From Streptacidiphilus jiangxiensis (lineage in GTDB: Bacteria; Actinomycetota; Actinomycetes; Streptomycetales; Streptomycetaceae), in the NCBI RefSeq assembly GCF_900109465.1, contig NZ_FOAZ01000019.1:1-64000 (forward strand): 64,000 nt of DNA, in the 5' to 3' direction. The notes beneath the pieces were generated by a model. That model saw nothing but the letters and a program-made list of their open reading frames with translations, had not been told where the DNA came from and made no database searches. Made by a program: the position numbers and the translations under genes. Shown here piece by piece: positions 16,370 through 25,558 of this stretch (within the stretch, counting starts at the first letter, position 1; every line of letters starts with the position of its first letter).

Positions 16370-19021
16370 CTAGCGGCTGCGCATGACCTCGGGCTCGTGA
16401 CGGCGCAGCAGGCGGGCCACCAACACGCTGCAGACCACCCCGAGCAGCACCAGCACGCCGACGTCCATGCCCCACTGGGCGATGGTGTGCGTCCACAGCG
16501 GGTCGTTGACCGGCTTGCCGTCCGAGCCGAGGCCCTGGATCTGCAGCAGGTTGATCGAGGCCGCCTGCGCGGCGACCGCCCAGCGGGAGGGAACCAGCCA
16601 GGCGAGCTGCTCCAGGCCGATCTGGCCGTGCACGGGGATCAGCGAACCGCAGAAGACGACCTGGATGATGGCGATGAGCACCAGCAGCGGCATGGTCTTC
16701 TCGGCGGTCTTCACCAGCGCGGAGACCACCAGACCGAGCGTCATCGAGGTGATGCCGAGCAGCATCACGACCAGGACCAGCTCCGGCAGCGCCGTGCCGG
16801 AGACCAGCAGGCCGCCGCTGGGCAGCTTGCGCGGCAGCAGGCCGATCATGGCGACCATGACGGACTGGAGCGCGGTGATCGCCCCCAGCACGATGATCTT
16901 CGACGCGACGTAGGCGGAGCGGGAGAGGCCGACGGCGCGTTCGCGCTCGTAGATCACCCGTTCCTTGATCAGCTCGCGGACCGCGTTGGCGGCGCCGGTG
17001 AGGGAGGCGCTGACGGCGAGCAGGAGCAGGACCGTGGCCGCGTCGTGGTTGCCGGCCTGGGGTGGATCGGACGGGCCGAGGCCGAACTTGGCCGGGATCG
17101 CCGCGCTCATCGCACCCATGATCAGCGGTAGCGCGAAGAGCAGCACGACGTAGCCGCGGTCGGCGGCGATGACCGAGACGTAGCGGCGGACCAGCGTGGA
17201 CAGCTGCGAGCCCCAGCTCTGCTGCTTGGGCGGCTGCGTCTGGTGCTGCTGTATCCCCGCGGACTGGGCCTGCACGGCGTCGACGTCCGCCGCGTACATC
17301 TGGAAGTGCACCGAGCCGCGGAAACGGCCCTGCCAGTCGTGCTCGGCGTGGTTCTCGAAGGCCTGGAAGACGTCGGCCCAGGTCTCGCACTGGAAGAAGT
17401 GCAGCGCCTCCTTCGGCGGGCCGAAGTAGGCGACGGAGCCGCCCGGGGCCATCACCAGCAGCCGGTCGCAGAGCGCGAGCTCCGCGACGGAGTGGGTGAC
17501 GACCAGGACGGTGCGGCCCTCGTCGGCCAGGTCGCGCAGCATCTTCATGACGTCGCGGTCCATGCCCGGGTCCAGGCCCGAGGTCGGCTCGTCCAGGAAG
17601 ATCAGCGACGGCTTGGTCAGCAGCTCCAGCGCGACCGAGACGCGCTTGCGCTGGCCGCCGGAGAGGGCGGTGATCCGGTTGTCGGCGCGCTTCTCCAGGT
17701 GCAGCTCGACGAGCACCTCGTCGACGCGGCGCTTGCGCTCGCTCGCCTCGGTGTCGCCCGGGAAGCGCAGCTCGGCGGCGTACTCCAGGGCGGTGCGCAC
17801 GGTCAGCTGCGAGTGCAGGATGTCGTCCTGCGGGACCAGGCCGATGCGCTGGCGCAGCTCGGCGAACTGCTTGTAGAGGTTGCGGCCGTCGTAGAGGACG
17901 TCGCCGCGGTCGGCCGGGCGGTAGCCGGTCAGCGCGCGCAGCAGCGTCGACTTGCCGGATCCGGAGGGGCCGATCACACCGATCAGCGACTTCTCCGGCA
18001 CGGCGAAGCTGACGTCGTTGAGCAGGATCTTCTTCTGGCCCTTGTGCTCGACCTCGACGGTCAGGTGGCGGGCGGAGAAGGAGACCTCACCGGTGTCGAC
18101 GAACTCCTCGAGCCGGTCGCCGACCAGCCGGAAGGTGGAGTGGCCGACGCCGACGATGTCCTGGGTTCCCAACACCTGACGGGAGATCGGCTGACCGTTG
18201 AGGTAGGTGCCGTTGTGGCTCTCGAGGTCGACGATCTCGTACCGGCCGTCGGTGAGCTGACGCAGCTCGGCGTGGTGGCGGGAGACCGACAGGTCGGAGA
18301 CGACCAGGTCGTTGTCGAGGCCGCGGCCGATCCGCAGGGTCTTCAGACCCGCCGTCAGGTTGCGCACCATGGTGGGGTTGCGCGCGCCGTAGACCGGCTC
18401 CGGGTAGGCCTGCGCGGCGTAGCCCTGGCTCGGCTGCGGTTGCGACTGCTGGGCGAGCGGCTGCTGATAGCCGCCCTGCTGCGGGAACTGCTGGTGCGCG
18501 GGCTGCTGGGGCTGCTGGGGCTGCTGCTGCGGGTAACCACCCTGCTGCGGGAACTGCTGCGGCGCGGGCTGCTGACTCTGCTGCTGGCTCTGCTGCGGGT
18601 AGCCGCCCTGCTGCGGCAGCTGTGGCTCCTGGCCCGGCTGGACGCGGGCGGTCTGCTGGTCGTACCAGTCGGCGCCGGCGCCCTGGCCGGGCTGCGCCGC
18701 CGGCACCGCACTGGGCAGACCCGAGAAGGAGAGCCTCGGACCGTTCTCGGCGTTGCCGAGCGCGATCACCGTCCCGTTCCCGAGGTACGCCTGCGTGGTG
18801 CGCCGACCGTCCTGGAACGTGCCGTTCGTGCTGCCCAGGTCCTGGAAGAGCCAGGCGTTGCCCGCGAATGAGATCGTCGCGTGCTGCCACGACACACGGG
18901 CGTCGTTGATCGTGAAATCGCACTGTGGATTGCGGCCCACGCTGTACGTACGCCCGGGATCCAGCGTCGACCGCTGCCCGTTGAGTTCAAGTACCAACTG
19001 CGGCACTGTTGCCTGCCCCAC
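16370..19021 (-). CDS. ABC-2 type exporter with two FHA domains
   Basis: An 883-aa fused exporter. FHA domain 1 (about 10-100: YSVGRNPQCDFTI, VSWQHA, GSTNGTF) and FHA domain 2 (about 225-310: LRIGRGLDNDLVVSD, SVSRHHAEL, SHNGTYLNGQ) flank a Gln/Pro-rich linker of repeated QQGGYPQQ units. The ABC ATPase follows (GPSGSGKSTLLRAL, LSGGQRKRVSVALELL, LIFLDEPTSGLDPG), then six membrane helices of the ABC2 permease. FHA domains bind phosphothreonine, so control by a Ser/Thr kinase is likely. The substrate is unknown. I chose the GTG at 19021, preceded by GGGGGA, over an upstream ATG at 19090. Confidence 0.93.
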   Translation of the reverse strand: MGQATVPQLVLELNGQRSTLDPGRTYSVGRNPQCDFTINDARVSWQHATISFAGNAWLFQDLGSTNGTFQDGRRTTQAYLGNGTVIALGNAENGPRLSFSGLPSAVPAAQPGQGAGADWYDQQTARVQPGQEPQLPQQGGYPQQSQQQSQQPAPQQFPQQGGYPQQQPQQPQQPAHQQFPQQGGYQQPLAQQSQPQPSQGYAAQAYPEPVYGARNPTMVRNLTAGLKTLRIGRGLDNDLVVSDLSVSRHHAELRQLTDGRYEIVDLESHNGTYLNGQPISRQVLGTQDIVGVGHSTFRLVGDRLEEFVDTGEVSFSARHLTVEVEHKGQKKILLNDVSFAVPEKSLIGVIGPSGSGKSTLLRALTGYRPADRGDVLYDGRNLYKQFAELRQRIGLVPQDDILHSQLTVRTALEYAAELRFPGDTEASERKRRVDEVLVELHLEKRADNRITALSGGQRKRVSVALELLTKPSLIFLDEPTSGLDPGMDRDVMKMLRDLADEGRTVLVVTHSVAELALCDRLLVMAPGGSVAYFGPPKEALHFFQCETWADVFQAFENHAEHDWQGRFRGSVHFQMYAADVDAVQAQSAGIQQHQTQPPKQQSWGSQLSTLVRRYVSVIAADRGYVVLLFALPLIMGAMSAAIPAKFGLGPSDPPQAGNHDAATVLLLLAVSASLTGAANAVRELIKERVIYERERAVGLSRSAYVASKIIVLGAITALQSVMVAMIGLLPRKLPSGGLLVSGTALPELVLVVMLLGITSMTLGLVVSALVKTAEKTMPLLVLIAIIQVVFCGSLIPVHGQIGLEQLAWLVPSRWAVAAQAASINLLQIQGLGSDGKPVNDPLWTHTIAQWGMDVGVLVLLGVVCSVLVARLLRRHEPEVMRSR

Positions 19022-19205
19022 CTGTAGTCCCCCGAGGTTGCCCCGCTTGCCAGGGGCAGTGTAGGGATGCCGAACGACTGGGGGAATCATTCCAGCTCGG
19101 TCACCGTCTTCAGAACCGGAACCGTCCTGCTGACGCCGGACCGTGACCGTGTGGCAACCTGACGCCTGGGGGCGGACGTTGCGGTCGTTCGCGTGACGCG
19201 CGGGA

Positions 19206-21038
19206 ATGGTGGACGAAATGACGGTGTACCAGAGCGGCCGCCCGGTACCGGGCGGGCCGCGACCGAGTGGCGGCGGGACGCTGGTGGGTGGCGTCGTCTC
19301 CGCTGCGATGTCGGCCAGTTGGGCCTTCGTGGCGATGGCGGCAGTTGGCGCTCTCGGGGTGCACCTGCTCGGCCTGGACGCCCACGCAAACCTCGGCCCG
19401 GTGACGGCTGCCCTGGTGGCGATGGCCGTCGGCGGGAAGATCAGCCCGACCGGTGACGTGTCGGTCTTCGGAATTGACGCGGCGGCAGCTCAGGGCTCCA
19501 TCGACATCATGCCGCTGGGGCTGACGCTGGTCGGCGCGGTGGTCCTGGGGTGGTTGTTCACCCGTTCGCTGCGGCGGGTAGCCGTTCTGACGGTCGGTGA
19601 GCTCGCTGCGCGCGCGGGCGGGGCGATCGTCGCGTTCATGGTGCTGCTGGCGATCGTGGCGTGGTCGGGCAACGGCACCGTGTCGGTGGACATCTCCTCG
19701 CTGACCGGCGGCTCCGGTTCGGGCGGGTCCGGCGGATCCGGAGGCTCGGGCGGTGGTGACGATCCGTTCGGTGGCCTCGGCAGTCTCGGCGGACTGATCG
19801 GCGGAGCGGTCGGCGGCAACACCAAGCCGACCGTCGGCTTCAAGGTCGACCTGGCGCCGACACTCGGCATCGGCCTGCTGTGGGTGGTGGTCGTGCTGGC
19901 CTTCGCGGTGGTGGCGGCCCGTCGCGCCCCGCTGCCGGTCGGCTGGCAGGGCCTGGCGCGCACCGCGCGCCCCGTCGCCTCGGCGATCACGACGGTCTAC
20001 GTCGGCGCCTGCCTCGTGGGCGCGCTCGCGGGCATCGTGGTCGGCCTGACCGGCAACGGCGGCGCCAAGACGATCGGCGGCGTGCTGCTCGGCACCCCGA
20101 ACGGTGTCTTCCTCGCGATCCCGCTCGGCATGGGCGTCAGCCTCTCGGGCAAGGCCTCCGGCCCGCTGACGCACTTCCTGCCCGCCCCGGTCAACACCTT
20201 CCTGGCCGGCGGCCAGGGCAAGACGATCACCGTCTCGTCGTTGGCCGCGCAGGACGGCCGGATCTGGCTGCTGCCGGTCGCGGTCGTGCTGATGCTGCTC
20301 GCGACGGGCGTCTTCGCCGCCGTCCGCACCCCGCGGCGCGCCTCGACCGCCGAGCCGCTCGGCGCCGAGGTCGGCGGCGCGGCGGTACGGCTCGGCGTCG
20401 CGCTGCTCGTCGTCACGCCGGTGCTGCTGGCCCTCGCGGACGTCACCGTGAACGCAAACCTGTCGGTCTTCGGCTTCGACGCGGTGGGCGCGGGCCTGAG
20501 CGTCACCGGCAACGTGGCGCTGGCGCTGGGGCTCGGACTGGTCGAGGGCGCGGTGATGGGCGCGCTGGGCGCGCTGCTGGTGCGCCGCTTCGCGGAGGCG
20601 AAGCGGGTCGGCCCGGCGGGCGGCGGCTTCGGCGGCGGTCCGGGTGGCGGCTTCGGTGCGGTGCCGGGCGGCGCTCCGGGTGGCGGCTTCGGTGCGGTGC
20701 CCGGCGGGCCGGTGCCGCAGGCGGGGCCGGCGCAGGGGCCGGGGGCGTACCCGCCCGCGTCGCCGTACCCGGCGGACCGGCCGGGTCCCTACGGGCCACC
20801 GGCAACTCCTCAGGCTCCTCCGGTTCCCCCCACTCCCCCGGCGCCGCCTGCGCCGGGCGGCTGGCCGCCCCCGCCGCAGCACCCGCAACACCCGCACCCG
20901 CAGAACCCCTACGGCGGGCCCGCGACTCCCCCTCCCCCTGCCCCTTCGCAGAACCCGTACGGCGGGCTGCCGCAGGGCCCGCAGCCGCCGCAGTCGCCGT
21001 CGCGGCCCCGGCCGGAGGACGACAACCCGTACCGCTGA
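19206..21038 (+). CDS. Streptophobe-family multipass membrane protein
   Basis: A 610-aa protein matching the architecture of the streptomycete-restricted streptophobe family: about ten hydrophobic helices in two blocks separated by a Gly/Ser loop (GGSGSGGSGGSGGSGGGDD, about 165-185), then a Pro/Gly-rich cytoplasmic tail from ~475 with GGGFGAVPGG and QNPYGG repeats ending in DDNPYR. Function is unknown. An ATG at 19218 preceded by GGTGGA is an alternative start 12 bp downstream. The gene is divergent from the FHA-ABC exporter. Confidence 0.85.
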   Translation: MVDEMTVYQSGRPVPGGPRPSGGGTLVGGVVSAAMSASWAFVAMAAVGALGVHLLGLDAHANLGPVTAALVAMAVGGKISPTGDVSVFGIDAAAAQGSIDIMPLGLTLVGAVVLGWLFTRSLRRVAVLTVGELAARAGGAIVAFMVLLAIVAWSGNGTVSVDISSLTGGSGSGGSGGSGGSGGGDDPFGGLGSLGGLIGGAVGGNTKPTVGFKVDLAPTLGIGLLWVVVVLAFAVVAARRAPLPVGWQGLARTARPVASAITTVYVGACLVGALAGIVVGLTGNGGAKTIGGVLLGTPNGVFLAIPLGMGVSLSGKASGPLTHFLPAPVNTFLAGGQGKTITVSSLAAQDGRIWLLPVAVVLMLLATGVFAAVRTPRRASTAEPLGAEVGGAAVRLGVALLVVTPVLLALADVTVNANLSVFGFDAVGAGLSVTGNVALALGLGLVEGAVMGALGALLVRRFAEAKRVGPAGGGFGGGPGGGFGAVPGGAPGGGFGAVPGGPVPQAGPAQGPGAYPPASPYPADRPGPYGPPATPQAPPVPPTPPAPPAPGGWPPPPQHPQHPHPQNPYGGPATPPPPAPSQNPYGGLPQGPQPPQSPSRPRPEDDNPYR

Positions 21039-21075
21039 TCACCCGCTCGGGTTCGGGATCGTGGCACGCGCTGGC

Positions 21076-21081
21076 TAGGCT
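21076..21081 (+). promoter_or_regulatory. -10 box for leaderless RNB ribonuclease gene
   Basis: TAGGCT ends 7 nt before the GTG at 21089 with no ribosome binding site between, consistent with a leaderless mRNA separate from the streptophobe gene. Confidence 0.5.
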
Positions 21082-21088
21082 GGGGCGC

Positions 21089-22543
21089 GTGCCACGTCGA
21101 CTGGTGAGCGTGAAGACCACCGGGGCCGCCCGGATCGAATCCGAGCTGGCCGCGTTGCGGGCCCGGCTGGAGCTTCCGGACGGGTTCTCCGCCGCGGTGC
21201 TGGCCGAGGTCGACGCGGTGTCCGCCGCCCCGCTCGGCCTGCCGGGCCCCGCCCGGGTGGACGCGACCGACCTGCCGCTGTTCACCATCGACCCGCCCGA
21301 CTCGCGCGACCTCGACCAGGCCATGTACCTGGAGCGCCTGCCCGGCGGCGGCTTCCGCGTCCACTACGCCATCGCCGACGTCGCCGCGTGGGTCCGCCCG
21401 CGCGGCGCCATCGACACCGAGGCCCGCCGCCGCGTCGAGACGCTCTACTTCCCCGACGTCCGCGTCCCGCTCCACCCGGCGCAGCTCTCCGAGGGCGCGG
21501 CCAGCCTGCTGCCGGGCCAGGACGTCCCGGTCCTGCTGTGGCAGCTCGACCTCGACACGGACGGCGAGCTGCGCACCACCCGACTGCGCCGCGCCACCGT
21601 CCGCAGCCGGGCCAAGCTGGACTACGCGGGCGTGCAGAAGGCCCTGGACACCGGCACCGCCGACGAGGCCCTCGCGCTGCTTGCGGTCATCGGCCCGCTG
21701 CGCGAGGAGCGCGAGCAGGCGCGCGGCGGCATCAGCCTGCCGATCCCGGAGCAGGAGGTCGAGGAGATCCCCGGCGACGGCTACACCCTCGCCTACCGGG
21801 CACCGCTGCCGGCGGACAACTGGAACGCACAGATCTCGCTGCTGACGGGCATGGCCGCGGCGCGGCTGATGCTCGCCGGCGGCGTGGGCGTGCTGCGCAC
21901 CCTGCCGGGCGCGCCGCCGTCCGCCATCGCCAAGCTGCACCGCGTCGCCCAGGCCCTGCGCGTCGACTGGCCGGACGACCTGCCCTACGCCCGCTTGATC
22001 CGCTCCCTCGACCCGCACCTGCCGGCCCACGCGGCCTTCCTCAACGAGTGCACGGGCCTGCTGCGCGGCGCGGCGTACACGGCGTTCGAGGGCACCGTCC
22101 CGGTCGATCCGGGCCACGCGGCCGTGGCCGCCCCGTACGCGCACTGCACGGCCCCGCTGCGCCGCCTCGTCGACCGCTTCGCCGGGGAGGTGTGCGTGGC
22201 CCTGGCGAACGGCACCGAGGTCCCCGCCTGGGCGCTCGACGCCCTCCCCTCCCTCCCGGCCCTGATGTCCGGCGGCGACCGCCGCGCCCACGAGGTCGAA
22301 CGCGCCTGCGTCGACCTGGTCGAGGCCGCTCTGCTGACCGGGCGCGAGGGCGAGCTGTTCGAGGGCATCGTCATCGACGTCGACGAACGCCGCCCGGCCC
22401 GCGGCACCGTCCAACTCTGCGACCCGGCGGTCCGCGCCCCGCTGACCAACGGCGGCGGCCCGCTGCCGCTGGGCGAGGAGATCCGCGTGCGCCTGACCGA
22501 GGTCGACCTCAGCCAGCCCGCCGTCCGCTTCGCGACGGCGTGA
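21089..22543 (+). CDS. RNB-domain (RNase II/R family) 3'-5' exoribonuclease
   Basis: A 484-aa protein dominated by an RNB catalytic domain. The metal-binding motif reads FTIDPPDSRDLDQAMYLER, followed by HYAIADVAAWV, SEGAASLLPGQ, LTGMAAARLML and the C-terminal APYAHCTAPLRRLVDRF. It lacks N-terminal cold-shock domains and has only a short OB-like C-terminus (LFEGIVIDVDERR). Relative to E. coli RNase II the last Asp of the metal cluster is Gln (DLDQ rather than DMDD). I believe this is common in actinobacterial members. It precedes rnpB by 46 bp on the same strand. Confidence 0.9.
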   Translation: MPRRLVSVKTTGAARIESELAALRARLELPDGFSAAVLAEVDAVSAAPLGLPGPARVDATDLPLFTIDPPDSRDLDQAMYLERLPGGGFRVHYAIADVAAWVRPRGAIDTEARRRVETLYFPDVRVPLHPAQLSEGAASLLPGQDVPVLLWQLDLDTDGELRTTRLRRATVRSRAKLDYAGVQKALDTGTADEALALLAVIGPLREEREQARGGISLPIPEQEVEEIPGDGYTLAYRAPLPADNWNAQISLLTGMAAARLMLAGGVGVLRTLPGAPPSAIAKLHRVAQALRVDWPDDLPYARLIRSLDPHLPAHAAFLNECTGLLRGAAYTAFEGTVPVDPGHAAVAAPYAHCTAPLRRLVDRFAGEVCVALANGTEVPAWALDALPSLPALMSGGDRRAHEVERACVDLVEAALLTGREGELFEGIVIDVDERRPARGTVQLCDPAVRAPLTNGGGPLPLGEEIRVRLTEVDLSQPAVRFATA

Positions 22544-22550
22544 GGGACGG

Positions 22551-22579
22551 CTGATCGCCCTCTCGGCTGCCGGTACCAT
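22551..22579 (+). promoter_or_regulatory. Candidate rnpB promoter
   Basis: CTGATC (22551-22556) and TACCAT (22574-22579) are 17 bp apart and end about 10 nt before the predicted RNase P RNA start. The -35 is poor; the call rests mostly on position. Confidence 0.45.
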
Positions 22580-22589
22580 GGTCACCACG

Positions 22590-23000
22590 GCGGACGAGCC
22601 GGCCGGGCGGTCGCGACGGGTCCCTCAGGGGATCCGCCGAGGAACGTCCGGGCTCCACAAGGCAGGGTGGTGGCTAACGGCCACCCGGGGTAACCCGCGG
22701 GACAGTGCCACAGAGAACAGACCGCCGGGCGCTTCGGCGCCCGGTAAGGGTGAAACGGTGGTGTAAGAGACCACCAGCGTCCAGGGCGACCTGGACGGCT
22801 AGGTAAACCCCACCTGGAGCAAGGTCAAGATGGGCGTCGGCAACGACGCCCTGCGCTGACGTCTGAGGGCTGCCAGCCCGAGTCAGCGGGTAGACCGCTT
22901 GAGGCGGCCGGCAACGGCCGCCCTAGATGGATGACCGCCTCCCGCGGCCCGGCAACGGACCGCGGAGACAGAACCCGGCGTACAGGCCGACTCGTCCGCC
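22590..23000 (+). ncRNA. rnpB: RNase P RNA (type A)
   Basis: The catalytic RNA of ribonuclease P, which matures tRNA 5' ends. Diagnostic conserved regions are visible: GAGGAACGTCCGGGCTCCAC near 22640, ACAGTGCCACAGAGAACAGA-type CR-II/III near 22705, GGGTGAAACGGTGG near 22749, and the 3' CR-V run AGAACCCGGCGTACAGGCCG near 22970. The first (GCGGACGAGCCGG) and last (CCGACTCGTCCGCC) bases pair as helix P1, which fixes both ends to within a few nucleotides. The 3' end also acts as the left border of the island that follows. Confidence 0.97.
22974..23000. repeat. attL-like site: 3' end of rnpB
   Basis: CCCGGCGTACAGGCCGAC then TCGTCCGCC is repeated in the same orientation at 38611-38637 with one mismatch (T to A). 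Weaker similarity extends about 20 bp further into TGACCTGCG. It fits an attachment site in which the incoming element preserves the RNA gene. Confidence 0.75.
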
Positions 23001-23007
23001 GCCTAGC

Positions 23008-23077
23008 CGCTGACCTGCGGAAATGGGCCACAGTGGCCCGTTGGCCCCGACAGGGGACGGCCCGCGCTGACCTGCGG
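23008..23077. repeat. Direct 13-bp repeat beside attL, and rnpB terminator hairpin
   Basis: CGCTGACCTGCGG occurs at 23008-23020 and 23065-23077; a close version follows attR at 38645-38657. Between the left copies a hairpin GGGCCAC/GTGGCCC (23025-23039) probably ends rnpB transcription. The direct repeats could be recombinase arm sites. Confidence 0.5.
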
Positions 23078-23132
23078 TTTCCCAGGAGTTCCCTCCCGAA
23101 TATGCACTGATTGTGCACTGGCTGGGGCATAG

Positions 23133-23883
23133 GTGAGCCGCTGCCGGAGTGAGGGCGCGCCGCTGGAGCGTTTCCGCAGGTCCCTCTCTGAGGCCAAGCC
23201 CTCGGTCGGCCTGGTCGGCGCCGCAGGCAGCGTGACGGGCGAGCAAGCCCGAGCTGAGCACGACCTGCGCCAGGTCATCGAGATCATCCGTACATTCCCC
23301 GGCTTCGAACGTTTCCTGTGCTCCAACGGTCTGGATGACATCATCCGCGCGACAGGTGGCCTCCCATTGGCGTACCTGGTGGTCCCGCGAACCGAACCTG
23401 GCAACCGCGCAACCGTGTCGACGCCGCAGGTGCAGTTGGTGGCTGTCCCAGAGGTCAGCAGTGTGTCGATTCTCGACCTCGTTCTGGGCGGTCCATCAGG
23501 GCCGGGCTCCTCTCGGCGCAGAAGGCCCGGTGGCTCAGCGGTACCGTCTGACCGGTGCTGCCCTCCAACGACTGGACCAGCTCACACCGCTGCTCGCCCC
23601 GGTCTCCGAGCTGGTTGCCCAGGACCGCGCCCGGAAGGCTGTCGTCGTTCCCACTGGGCTGCTGGGCATTCTGCCCCTCCACGCCGTTCCCTGCCCGCCG
23701 TCGCATGCGCTGCTCGACGATGCCGGCACCGTCATCGTCGCCCCGTCCGCCGCGGTCCTGGCCCCCTCACGGGCCAAAGCCGCACGCACACTTCCCGAAC
23801 TCAGACTGGTCGGGATCGCGGACCCCACCATCGGAGCCCGCACGGGGCAGCAGCGCCAAGTCCGCCCATCGGCGTGGTGCTGA
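23133..23883 (+). pseudogene. Decayed CHAT-domain (caspase-like) protein gene
   Basis: Two adjacent frames together read as a CHAT domain. The first gives ARAEHDLRQVIEIIRTFPGF, then IIRATGGLPLAYLVVP. After a frame change near 23480-23540 the second gives AVVVPTGLLGILPLHAVPCP (catalytic His region), TVIVAPSAAVLAPSRAKAAR and LRLVGIADPT. The domain then breaks off before the block expected to hold the catalytic Cys. CHAT proteases act in bacterial defence and TPR-linked signalling. I infer a frameshifted, truncated remnant at the left edge of the island. The start is approximate. Confidence 0.65.
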
Positions 23884-24410
23884 CCTCGCGGTCGCCGACA
23901 TGCTGGCCGCCGGCTTCGTGCCGCAGAAACCGTACCCAGGGGTACTGGAGCCCTGGGAAAAAATCTGCACCCGCTGTGGCGACCTGGTGGCACCGAAACT
24001 GGCTAAGGTGCGGTCCGGACAACGCGGGTGCCGACGCTGCGGATACGACACGGTGTCAGCCGCCCTACGGATGGACGCGACCGAGGCGGTGAAGGTGACG
24101 AGCAAAGCGGGCCTCCGCCTTCGCCCGCCTCGGCTGGAACCTGCTTGGCACCCTCGACTTCCCCACCGGCTCCGAAGCACACGCCTTCGAGCGAGACTGC
24201 CACGAGCAGTTGGAGCAGCGTGGACTGAAGCCGTTCCTCAGCCCAGAGTCGATGGGTCGCCTCTGCGGGTACGGCGAGACCTACGATGCTGCCCTACTGC
24301 CGCCAGACGAGGCCCTGGCATTCGTCCTGGAGCGGCACTCGCACGTTCAATCGGGGCCGCCATGGACCGACCCGCAGGCGCAGGCGGGGCAGGAACACAA
24401 GGGATGCTAG
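23876..24410 (+). pseudogene. Decayed zinc-ribbon protein gene, copy A
   Basis: The first frame reads GADLAVADMLAAGFVPQKPY, then a zinc ribbon ICTRCGDLV...GCRRCGYDTV (two CxxC knuckles). Around 24105 the reading moves to another frame: GWNLLGTLDFPTGSEAHAFE, then LSPESMGRLCGYGETYDAAL. The second part matches the gene at 41101-41667 closely. The family is common in streptomycetes and may have a nuclease-type C-terminal domain, but its function is unknown. Compared with copy B, the middle zinc-binding block is missing here. Confidence 0.6.
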
Positions 24411-25006
24411 AAAGCCCTGGTGACAGATCATCCCACCAGTCCTCGACCCTGCGCCTGTTCGTTGTGCCGGCCCCGCCAGACGACGCCAAGGACGAGCTGG
24501 CGGCCGCCCTGCAGCCCGCCTACGAGAAATACTCGCACCTGCGGTGGGCCCGGATCGAGGACTGGCACATCACCTTGGCGTTCCTCGGCGAGCTCTCGGT
24601 CACGACCGTCCCGCTCCTGCGACCGGCCCTCGCTCGGCTGGCCGCCGATCACCTGTCCCCGGGACTGCGCCTGAACGGCGGCGGGCACTTCGACGAGCGG
24701 CTGTTCTGGAGCGGGACCGAGGGGAGCTCGCCGGTCTCCACAGGCTCGCTGATGAGGTTCGCGACTCGGTGCGAGCCTGCGGCATCTCCTTCCAGCAGCG
24801 CCCCCTGCGCCCGCACCTGACATTGGCCCGAGACTAAACGCGGCCAGGAGACCGACATCCTGTCTGCATCCGCGGGCCTCGCCGACTTCACCGGCCGCAC
24901 CTGGCAGGCCGAACGCCTCCACCTGGTCGGCAGCAACATCGGCCGCGGCCCCGGTGTGATCCGCTACCGCGACATCGGGGCTTGGCGGTTCGCCGGCAAA
25001 TCCTGA
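24404..25006 (+). pseudogene. Decayed LigT/ThpR-type RNA 2',3'-cyclic phosphodiesterase
   Basis: The N-terminal frame from ATG 24404 reads LRLFVVPAPPDDAKDELAAA and DWHITLAFLGEL, the first HxT motif of the 2H phosphoesterase fold. Near 24715 the frame shifts; the second HxT motif appears as RPLRPHLTLARD, then a TAA at 24835. The family C-terminus resumes in a third frame (FTGRTWQAERLHLVGSN). Two frameshifts and a stop make it a pseudogene. Intact relatives hydrolyse RNA 2',3'-cyclic phosphates. Confidence 0.75.
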
Positions 25007-25045
25007 CCATGCCTGGCCGCCCACGGTTCGACTCGTCCACCGGGA

Positions 25046-25062
25046 CCCTGACCCCCGGTCAG
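25046..25062 (-). terminator. Possible terminator of the toxin-immunity operon
   Basis: A 7-bp stem CCCTGACC/GGTCAGGG-like (25046-25052 with 25056-25062) lies about 70 nt beyond the immunity gene stop on the minus strand. The stem is short, so the call is tentative. Confidence 0.3.
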
Positions 25063-25132
25063 GTCGTAGGGCTCCAGCGGCGCAGTGAAGCAGGCGATTT
25101 CCGAAGCAGTCCGCCATGAAACCTGAAAGCTG

Positions 25133-25558
25133 TCATGAATCATCGGGTACAGGCGGATCGGAATGACGCGGCGCACCGCCTCGGCCCTCTCGCTCGAGCA
25201 CTTCAAGGGCGTGCGCTACCTTTCGGGCGAGATATCCGGGGCCGTCCTCGTCGTACATTGCGGTTTCATGCAGCCAGTGCCGCAGATCCGCCTCGACCTC
25301 CTGATCCTCCTTCACGTAATTCCCAGAGGCTCCAGAGAATGAGTGATTCATGCCACCGTGCTCGTCCACCACCAAGTCAAAGCCATGCAAATACTGAAGA
25401 CCCATTGAAATCGCCGCGTCGTCCGGATTGAATTCGGCCCCTTCAACCCATGCAGCTGCCCACGCATGCCCCTCTTCGCGCGCGACGGAGCCATCGATCA
25501 CACCCCGCCAGACGCGCGCCACCTCAGCCCTGGACGGGAGTTCGCTGCGCTCTGGCAT
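25133..25558 (-). CDS. Probable immunity protein for the adjacent YD-repeat toxin
   Basis: A 141-aa acidic cytosolic protein without signal peptide. Features: an N-terminal helix (RAEVARVWRGVIDGSVARE), a Trp-rich stretch (GHAWAAAWVEGAEFNPDDAA), YLHGFDLVVDEHGG, then a long acidic C-terminal helix region (KEDQEVEADLRHWLHETAMY). I recognise no family. Its ATG shares one base with the toxin stop (TGATG), placing it in the obligatory position for an immunity gene of a polymorphic toxin and implying coupled translation. Function is inferred from context only. Confidence 0.7.
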   Translation of the reverse strand: MPERSELPSRAEVARVWRGVIDGSVAREEGHAWAAAWVEGAEFNPDDAAISMGLQYLHGFDLVVDEHGGMNHSFSGASGNYVKEDQEVEADLRHWLHETAMYDEDGPGYLARKVAHALEVLEREGRGGAPRHSDPPVPDDS

